This document shows positions 58,402-64,000 of a stretch of 64,000 bases of DNA, one piece after another (position 1 is the first letter of the stretch; each line of letters begins with the position of its first letter). The notes below the pieces were generated by a model that saw only the letters and a program-made list of their open reading frames with translations, made no database searches and was not told the DNA's origin. Position numbers and translations under genes: made by a program. Source of the DNA: Roseovarius mucosus DSM 17069 (GTDB lineage Bacteria > Pseudomonadota > Alphaproteobacteria > Rhodobacterales > Rhodobacteraceae); the NCBI RefSeq assembly GCF_000768555.3, contig NZ_KN293990.1, positions 21,328 through 85,327 of the forward strand. The letters run 5' to 3'.

Positions 58402-59856
58402 GGGAGTGGAAAGCATCTGGGGTTCAAGCTGCATTGAGGTGTCGGGCTGACAGTCTTCCGTCCAGCACGGCCGCTCTGACCGTAGCGACCCTGTGGGCTC
58501 CCCTTGGTGACCACCGCATTCGCTGCTTCTTCCCCATTCGGACATTGGCGATTTCGTTGACCAAGCCTTCGGCCCGGGATGTCGAGACTGCTTTTCCTTG
58601 CCGCCTCCGGCGCCCGTAGTCAACAAGGGCGGACAGTTTGTGCAACAAGTAGGTCTGGAGGTCCATCGTTCGAGCCGCTGCCGACAGCGCTGCTTCACTT
58701 ATTTCCCCAGCGGTGCATTCGCGAGCCTGCATGGCATATCGGAATAGGATTCCGAGTTCTTCCAGCGCGCGTTGCGTCTGCCCATGCCATATGCGCCATC
58801 GTAGACGTTCCACAAGCGCCTCGACATCGGAAGTCCCACTGTTTTCAATCCGCGACAGCAGGGTGTAAAACGTTGTCTCCACATGCCTGATGCGGGCGGA
58901 TATGTGCCACCAGTCGAGGATGTGTTTGACGTTTCCATTGGTTGCGTTTCGCACAAGACGCGGAAGGGCGGGATCGCCATCAGACAACACCGTGACAGCT
59001 GCACCCGGCCTCCAGCCAGCGGCTTTGAGATTGGACTTTAGGCATTCCAAGGGATGGTCTGCCCCGGCCAGACTCAATCCAAAGCGGCGTTTGCTGCCTG
59101 TTTTGCTCTCGATTGATCCGACAACGACTTCAAAGTTCCGCCTTTGATATTCGGGTCTTGAGCGGACATAGGCGCTATCCAGAAATACTGTCATCTCGGA
59201 TCTATCAGGTTGAACTTCCAGGGCCTTTTGAATTTCGGCACACTGGGTTTCCAAGCCATCCGCGACAGAGGCAAGACGGTTGCGGATTGTCGTGTGGTTC
59301 TGTCTGGCGCATGGTGTTAGCGCGTTCAAAAGGCGCGCAGCTTCACGAAAGCTATGGCGCGCGGCCAGATCGGCCTGCAGCTTGTAAAGCTCCGGCGTCG
59401 CCTGTCCCGGGATTACCCGCGTGAGCGGCGAGAATGCCGCAGTGCATTCTGGAAAACCCAGGAAACGGCACATGCAGATGCGGACCCGTGGTGCATGGAC
59501 GGTTACACGGCCGAACAGAGTATCGATCCGACGTGAACGGCGGTCATGGATGGGCAAATAGGTTTGACAGGTCGGGCAAACCCGTTCGATCTCACTGATT
59601 TCCTCTACCTGATCTTGCAGAACTGCCCTTTGGATCTCTCTCAGGATTACCTTCCCTTCGGCAAGGCTTAACCCGAGATCTTCCGCGGAAGCCTCCGTCA
59701 AACTCCGCTCCAGAATACTGATTTCATGGACCCGACGCTCGCACCAGCCGAATTCCGTCTCGATCCTGATCTGTACTTTCATCGTCAACCCTCCTGTCAT
59801 CACAGCAAGAGAATAGGTTGCTCGCGCTCTGAACCCCCAGAACTTTTCCACTCCCC
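58402..59856 (-). mobile_element. Complete ISKra4-family insertion sequence
   Basis: Ends GGGAGTGGAAAGCATCTGGG (58402) and, inverted, GGGAGTGGAAAAGTTCTGGG (tip at 59856) form imperfect inverted repeats of about 25 bases. The single transposase gene fills the element. No clean target duplication is seen: the flanks are unrelated, suggesting deletion or recombination at one side. Confidence 0.85.
58424..59782 (-). CDS. ISKra4-family transposase
   Basis: A 452-aa transposase. A zinc-finger-like CPTCQTYLPIHD region, then DDE-type core: MTVFLDSAYVRSRPEYQRRN (Asp), VTVLSDGDPALPRLVRNATN (Asp), HILDWWHISARIRHVETTFY, and the C-terminal TSRAEGLVNEIANVRMGKKQ (Glu) with MRWSPRGAHRVATVRAAVLD. The start at MKVQIRIETEFGW (59782) lies inside the inverted repeats; the longer frame starts outside the IS. 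It looks intact, so it may mobilise the two remnants' relatives. Confidence 0.92.
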   Translation of the reverse strand: MKVQIRIETEFGWCERRVHEISILERSLTEASAEDLGLSLAEGKVILREIQRAVLQDQVEEISEIERVCPTCQTYLPIHDRRSRRIDTLFGRVTVHAPRVRICMCRFLGFPECTAAFSPLTRVIPGQATPELYKLQADLAARHSFREAARLLNALTPCARQNHTTIRNRLASVADGLETQCAEIQKALEVQPDRSEMTVFLDSAYVRSRPEYQRRNFEVVVGSIESKTGSKRRFGLSLAGADHPLECLKSNLKAAGWRPGAAVTVLSDGDPALPRLVRNATNGNVKHILDWWHISARIRHVETTFYTLLSRIENSGTSDVEALVERLRWRIWHGQTQRALEELGILFRYAMQARECTAGEISEAALSAAARTMDLQTYLLHKLSALVDYGRRRRQGKAVSTSRAEGLVNEIANVRMGKKQRMRWSPRGAHRVATVRAAVLDGRLSARHLNAA

Positions 59857-59858
59857 AG

Positions 59859-59978
59859 TGACACCCCCGCACGGGCGATCTAATCGTGATCGGGGCCGAC
59901 AGCTTCACCATTCAGGGAGAGCCAATCCGTGACCGCGAACGCCTGATCTGGTTGCTGGACTTGCGACCCAGTGCCTGA
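59859..59978 (+). pseudogene. 3' fragment of a phage head-tail gene
   Basis: Right after the ISKra4 end, the plus strand reads DLIVIGADSFTIQGEPIRDR then ERLIWLLDLRPSA-stop. This ending is typical of a phage/gene-transfer-agent structural protein next to DUF6441 genes. The upstream part was lost at the IS. Confidence 0.55.
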
Positions 59979-60053
59979 GTGGCTGCTACGGACGGGTCCG
60001 CGTTGCGTGGAGTCGATCCCGCAGCGCGCTACCGTCGTCACCCGGATCCTGCT

Positions 60054-60308
60054 TCAGGCGCGTTTGACCAGGCGGATCAGGAATAGCAGGATCACCGCAC
60101 CAACCGTGGCATGAATGATGGCACCGGCAATTCCGCTGCCAACACTGAGCCCCAGTCTTGGCAGAATGAGGCCAGCCACAAACGCGCCAACAATGCCGAT
60201 CACGATATTGCCCAGCAGGCCATAGCCGTAGCCTTTGACGATCAGCCCTGCGAGCCAACCGGCCACGGCGCCAACGAGGAGTATAACGAATAGACTTTCG
60301 AGAGCCAT
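60054..60308 (-). CDS. GlsB/YeaQ/YmgE-family membrane protein
   Basis: An 84-aa protein with three membrane spans. The glycine-rich family pattern is clear: GAVAGWLAGLIVKGYGYGLL, GNIVIGIVGAFVAGLILPRL, IHATVGAVILLFLIRLVKR. These small transglycosylase-associated proteins respond to stress. GAAGGACC precedes the ATG at 60308. It is opposite to the phage genes and probably an inserted host-type gene. Confidence 0.88.
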   Translation of the reverse strand: MALESLFVILLVGAVAGWLAGLIVKGYGYGLLGNIVIGIVGAFVAGLILPRLGLSVGSGIAGAIIHATVGAVILLFLIRLVKRA

Positions 60309-60575
60309 CTTGGGTCCTTCCCATTCTTCGCACGCCCATCCGAGAAATCCGGATGAAACGTACCGCAGGAGCGCCGCATCATGCGGCAACAACCCTGTCA
60401 CTCTGGCACTATCAGAAACGAACGATCGGCGCTTGGCCTCAATGGCGAGATCGCTGATGTTCTCATCTCACAGCCAGTTTGCCTCTTATCTCACATTACC
60501 AACCGTCCAGATAGCACCTTCGCGCCATTTCCGGCGATTCCCGGCCGCGCGGAAGCCTTTTCAGCGACAACGGTG

Positions 60576-61208
60576 ATGAAGCTCAAACTCGACATCCGTC
60601 CCGACATTGCGGCCCTGATGCAGGCCGAAATCGCCGCCGGGGAAAAGGCGGTGTCCGCCGCCATGCGAGAGGCGGGCACCTCCCTGAAATCCGCCTGGCG
60701 GGGCCAGATCACGGGCGCGGGGCTGGGCACGTGGCTCGGCAACAGCATCCGTCTGGCCAGCTTCCCGAAATCCGGCGACAGCCTGAACGCGGCGGCGCTG
60801 GTCTGGTCCAAGGCCCCGGTGATCATCGGCGCGCATGACACCGGTCCGCTGATCCGGTCGAAAGACGGGTTCTGGCTGGCGATCCCAACACCGGCTGCAG
60901 ACAAGAGCAGCAAAGGCGGTCGCATCACCCCCGGTGAATGGGAGCGCCGCACCGGGCTTCGCCTGCGCTTTGTCTTTCGTCGCCGTGGACCCAGCCTGCT
61001 GGTCGCCGAAGGGCGCCTGAACACCAGGGGCCGCGCGGTGGCGTCCCGCTCGAAAACCGGGCGCGGGTTGACCACCGTGCCGATCTTCCTGCTGGTGCCG
61101 CAGGTCAAGCTGCGCAAGCGGTTGGATCTGGCGCGGGATGCCGACCGGGCGGCGGACGGCGTGCCGAGGCGGATCGTGGCGAAGTGGGTGGAGGGACAGA
61201 TAGGCTGA
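60576..61208 (+). CDS. Phage tail-associated protein (DUF6441-like)
   Basis: A 210-aa protein: MKLKLDIRPDIAALMQAEIA, AGTSLKSAWRGQITGAGLG, GAHDTGPLIRSKDGFWLAIP, GLRLRFVFRRRGPSLLVAEG and TTVPIFLLVPQVKLRKRLDL. This fits the DUF6441 family found among phage minor tail and head-tail genes, in a position comparable to HK97 gp10-type proteins. It appears intact, although its neighbours are broken. Confidence 0.8.
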   Translation: MKLKLDIRPDIAALMQAEIAAGEKAVSAAMREAGTSLKSAWRGQITGAGLGTWLGNSIRLASFPKSGDSLNAAALVWSKAPVIIGAHDTGPLIRSKDGFWLAIPTPAADKSSKGGRITPGEWERRTGLRLRFVFRRRGPSLLVAEGRLNTRGRAVASRSKTGRGLTTVPIFLLVPQVKLRKRLDLARDADRAADGVPRRIVAKWVEGQIG

Positions 61209-61434
61209 TGGCTGCACCGCGGGATGGTCCGGTCGTTAGCCGCAGGCGTTGCGCAGACTGACCGAAGCGGCGGCAATGCGGAGGGGCCACCACTTGCTAC
61301 ATGCGATCACTTCGCAGCGGCGACCGTCACTCACGGCGTAAAGCGGTCGCCAGCCTGCTATGGATTTCGGTAACCCCGAACCGGCTATTCACGCATCGCG
61401 GACAGCAGAGCATACATCGCCCAGCTTAGACTGC

Positions 61435-61575
61435 CTAATTTCCATCGATCGAAATACCTTGATCTCCGATCTTGATTTGAACGCCGCTTTGGCTTTCTTG
61501 ATAGTACAAGTAGCCAACAACAACGAGACCGACAACGAGCAGGCCAATAAGCAAGTACAAAGTGTTGCGGTTCAT
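61435..61575 (-). CDS. 46-aa single-span membrane protein
   Basis: MNRNTLYLLIGLLVVGLVVV then GYLYYQESQSGVQIKIGDQG and ISIDGN. It has one N-terminal membrane helix and a short strand-rich tail, with AGGA 9 bases before the ATG. Close relatives of this pattern are common in Rhodobacteraceae. The 278 bases upstream (61576-61853) hold only its promoter region. Confidence 0.7.
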   Translation of the reverse strand: MNRNTLYLLIGLLVVGLVVVGYLYYQESQSGVQIKIGDQGISIDGN

Positions 61576-61853
61576 GGTTGCGTGTCCTGTATAATGGATA
61601 AAGCTCAGATCACCTGTATGCCCGTTCGATGGCAATGACCACTGGAACCGTCCTTGTCGCCCCGACTCTGTGGCAAACTGGATGATTAACGGAGAAACTC
61701 GTTCGTAACTCGTCAGTGAAGGTGAAAAACTGTAAATACTAACAAGAGTTGGCTGCGACCTGCCGACTGCGGATGCAGCATCCGAGAAAAAATAAATAGC
61801 CCGACTCGGGCTTTTTGCAGCGGTCTGCAATGGCTCCAATAATCGAATAGCAA

Positions 61854-62228
61854 ATGCCCACCACCCGCGAAACCGTCCTCGCCGCGCTGCATGCGCGGTT
61901 GCAGTCCCTTGCCGCCCTTGTTCTGCGCGACGGCCAACCGGGCGAACCCGAGGTGACGTTGTCGCCGCCGCGCTATCACCATCAACACCGGGCCGAGCTC
62001 GAGGTCGTCTTCCAGTCCGGAACCGAGCGTGCCAGTGCCTTCGACACGCTGACCGCCAGTATTGGCACCGCACTCGTCGCCGATCGTACGCTGGGAGGCC
62101 TCTGTGACTGGGTCGAGGCCGAGGCGCCACAGCCGGCAGATCTGCCTGTCGAAGGCGCGGCCATCCTAAAGGCGGCCGCAATTGCGGTCGTCCTTCACTA
62201 TTCACTGAGCGATCCGCTGTCCGGGTGA
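61854..62228 (+). CDS. Phage tail terminator-like protein
   Basis: A 124-aa protein (MPTTRETVLAALHARLQSLA...HHQHRAELEVVFQSGTERAS). Proteins like this follow DUF6441 and precede the tail-tube gene in Rhodobacterales prophages and are often misnamed acyl-CoA transferase. Its place in the order DUF6441 - this - tail tube supports a tail terminator/completion role; the assignment is by synteny. Confidence 0.65.
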   Translation: MPTTRETVLAALHARLQSLAALVLRDGQPGEPEVTLSPPRYHHQHRAELEVVFQSGTERASAFDTLTASIGTALVADRTLGGLCDWVEAEAPQPADLPVEGAAILKAAAIAVVLHYSLSDPLSG

Positions 62229-62287
62229 GAGCGCGGAGGCGCGCGCAGATGTAAAGGCTCTGTGCGCCGACAAGGCCTGCCCGAATG

Positions 62288-62719
62288 TCAGGCTGCCAGC
62301 TTATCCCAGTCACCTGCGGACAACGTCCGGCACAGATCCCTGATCGCGAACTCGGACATCCTTACCGGATCAAACGCGCCGTCGATCAGATAGCGCGACA
62401 GGATCTCTTCCTTGATGCGGGAGGCCTTGATCAGATGCATGGTCCATTCGTGGAAAAAGCGGTCCTTGGCATCCCCGGCACAGAGAATCTGAATGTCGCG
62501 ATGTCGATCATCCAGCACAATGCGCATGAAACATTTGGCAACGGCCGTCCGGTCTCCCTCCAGAAGCTGCAAGAAGCTCCGCTCGCCAACAATCAATGCG
62601 CCGGTAATGCCGTCACGCTCATTACTGACGCGGGATTTCTGCAGGATCTGATCGATAGCCTCGAACACCATGCCTTCGTGGGTTGATGCGTAGATGAGCC
62701 GGGTGAGTTGCATAGCCAT
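62288..62719 (-). CDS. BLUF-domain blue-light photoreceptor
   Basis: A 143-aa single-domain BLUF protein. Flavin-pocket residues are present: the Tyr in LTRLIYAST (Tyr10), Asn in SRVSNERDGITGAL, and Gln in FLQLLEGD. Light changes the hydrogen bond among Tyr, Gln and FAD. The C-terminal helices are short, so it must signal to another protein. It lies in reverse between two phage tail genes that are normally adjacent. Confidence 0.9.
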   Translation of the reverse strand: MAMQLTRLIYASTHEGMVFEAIDQILQKSRVSNERDGITGALIVGERSFLQLLEGDRTAVAKCFMRIVLDDRHRDIQILCAGDAKDRFFHEWTMHLIKASRIKEEILSRYLIDGAFDPVRMSEFAIRDLCRTLSAGDWDKLAA

Positions 62720-62899
62720 TCCTTTGCATGCGGCAGAGTGAGTGATTATCGCGGTAAGTTACCGGTTTAAGGGTGCCAGACTCAATTGGATAGGGGTCCG
62801 AACGCTCCGATCGGCGGTGCCTGACCGAGAGAGACCAAATAACTCAGGACAAGCGGCGAACGTCGCAAGACCCTTAAACAACGATATAAGGAGACCCCT

Positions 62900-63433
62900 A
62901 TGGCACATGCGCAAGGCGCGCGGGCGCAGATGGCGCTCGGCTTTGAGATAGTTTACGGCACCCCGTCGGTTGGCGGCTTCACCAGGATGCCGTTGCAAGC
63001 ACCTCGCTCGGATCTGAACAGGCGCTTCTGAACTCAGAACTCTTGGGCTATGGCCGCGATCCGCTTGCCCCGATCAAGGACGCGGTGACGGCGGATGACA
63101 ATGTCGTGGTGCCGATCGATGCCGCAGGCTTCGGGTTCTGGCTCAAGACGGCGTTCGGTGATCCGATCACCACCGGGATTGGCCCATGGACCCACGAGTT
63201 CCGGTCGGGATCATGGACGCTTCCCTCGATGTCGATCGAGATCGCCATGCCCGCGGTGCCGCGCTATGCGATGTATACCGGCTGCGTGCTGGATCAGCTC
63301 AGCTGGCAGGTCCAGCGCGCAGGGTTGCTGACGGCAACCGCACGTCTGGTGGCGCAGGGCGAGGCGATTGCCACCACATCCGCAGCAGGCTCGCCCACCG
63401 ATCTGCCGCTCCGGCCATTTCAACGGCGCAATC
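62900..63433 (+). pseudogene. Phage tail tube protein, frameshifted and cut by an IS
   Basis: Starts at ATG 62900 (AAGGAG upstream) with MAHAQGARAQMALGFEIVYG. After FTRMP a one-base loss near 62990 shifts the frame; coding resumes as ASTSLGSEQALLNSELLGYG, then RDPLAPIKDAVTADDNVVVP and RLVAQGEAIATTSAAG. A second shift near 63411 would restore GHFNGAI before the IS21 tip at 63434. Two frameshifts and the insertion make it non-functional. Confidence 0.8.
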
Positions 63434-63941
63434 TGTCAACGCCGGACTAAGACTGCACCAATCGCCGGAGCAAAAGTGCGCCACTTTTCTGGGTTTGGCC
63501 GGAGTAAAACTGCGCCACTTCGTTGGGTTTAGGTTTGTCCATAGGCCCGCACGGCGGAGTGCCCCCACAGAGCAACGAAGCTGTGCGGGGCTGTGGTCAA
63601 ACCGGGCCGGGGTGCGGGGATTGTAGTTTAGGCTCTGCCCGATTGACGGCTGTGTTTGAGGCGGTAGCTTTCACCGTTCATTTCGAGGATGTGGACGTGG
63701 TGGGTCAACCGGTCGAGAAGCGCGCCTGTGAGGCGCTCAGACCCGAAGGTGCTGGTCCATTCATCGAACGGCAGGTTGGACGTCACGATAGTTGATCCTC
63801 GCTCGTAGCGTTGCGAGAAGACCTCAAACAGCAGCTCAGCGCCGGTTTGTGACAGCGGCACATATCCCAACTCATCGATGATCAGCAGGCTGTATTTGCT
63901 CAGTTGCTTCTGCAGACGTAGCAGGCGCTTCTCATCTCGTG
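63434..63941 (-). mobile_element. IS21-family fragment (right end plus istB 3' part)
   Basis: The tip TGTCAACGCCGG at 63434 is followed by three end repeats of the form GCCGGA(G/C)-(C/T)-A-A-A/G-A-C/G-T-G-C-(G/A)-C-C-A at 63441, 63464 and 63498, typical of IS21 ends. It inserted in the tail-tube gene. The other side is cut at 63941 by another element. Confidence 0.75.
63628..63941 (-). pseudogene. istB: IstB ATPase, 5' part missing
   Basis: Minus strand gives DEKRLLRLQKQLSKYSLLII, DELGYVPLSQTGAELLFEVF and SQRYERGSTIVTSNLPFDEW, the Walker B and C-terminal half of IstB. The Walker A half is lost where the 59-bp element end begins at 63942. Inactive. Confidence 0.85.
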
Positions 63942-64000
63942 TGTCATTGTTCCCTAATTAATCAGAATCCGGCCTGAAATTGTCCCATGGAATCAATAGT
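63942..64000 (+). repeat. 59-bp element end, copy 2 (runs off the window)
   Basis: Same sequence as 58302-58360 with one difference, in the same direction. It interrupts istB, so it marks the tip of a further insertion sequence that continues beyond the window. Confidence 0.85.

Noticed and set aside
1..64000. Search by eye for tRNA and rRNA genes
   Set aside because: No cloverleaf with a GGTTCGAATCC-like T arm and no rRNA signature sequences were noticed; a covariance-model scan would settle it.

Overview
The window looks like a large accessory replicon of a Rhodobacteraceae-type alphaproteobacterium (roseobacter/Paracoccus group). The evidence is a complete repABC partition/replication operon, an alphaproteobacterial-type SOS box (GTTC-N7-GTTC), high GC, and a set of genes characteristic of plasmids in this group: a strawberry-notch helicase/methyltransferase giant, a DUF932 protein, a RadC-like JAB protein, a ParB-like giant, DUF2493, H-NS and SSB. 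I see no tRNA, rRNA or CRISPR array.

Layout. 0-3.5 kb: the end of a DUF4357 protein and a type I restriction HsdR. 3.5-25 kb: a plasmid backbone block, mostly on the minus strand, of DNA-processing genes and small conserved proteins, with a RES/Xre toxin-antitoxin pair. At least four and perhaps six of its transcription units begin with the same kind of purine-rich structured leader. These fit the radC RNA motif, and their stems co-vary between copies. Two lower-GC cargo genes sit in the block: an unknown 356-aa protein and a Mrr-like nuclease. 25-28.7 kb: repC, the countertranscribed RNA, repB and repA, with two TTAACAGCTGTTAA palindromes as likely parS sites. 28.8-32.7 kb: a VapBC pair, a resolvase cut by an IS110 element that carries a possible bridge RNA, and a Phd/PIN pair. 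32.7-40.3 kb: a tyrosine recombinase - DUF1403 - ScpB module with a dif-like palindrome. It is split by a precise 3.74-kb tniA-tniB-tniQ transposon with matching ends and a 15-bp target duplication, and is followed by a third toxin-antitoxin pair. 40.4-44.7 kb: a short type II CBASS anti-phage operon (CD-NTase, E2-like protein, patatin lipase), divergent from an Xre repressor/ImmA protease pair of the CapH/CapP type. 44.7-59.9 kb: metabolic cargo bounded by three same-direction ISKra4 copies (one complete, two decayed). It comprises a periplasmic aldehyde oxidoreductase (paoABC) and a catabolic cassette with a tripartite tricarboxylate transporter, FAA hydrolase, GntR regulator, NodB-like deacetylase and MetE-like protein. 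59.9-64 kb: decaying prophage or gene-transfer-agent tail genes with a BLUF photoreceptor and small membrane proteins interspersed, ended by nested IS21-type insertions.

How it works together: repABC with parS and at least four toxin-antitoxin pairs keep the replicon. Restriction, CBASS and possibly the lone nuclease defend the cell. The backbone genes probably share RNA-level control through their leaders, and one small backbone gene is under LexA control. The right half is metabolic cargo assembled by IS elements. Assignments rest on reading the sequence and on recalled family features; no database search was run.
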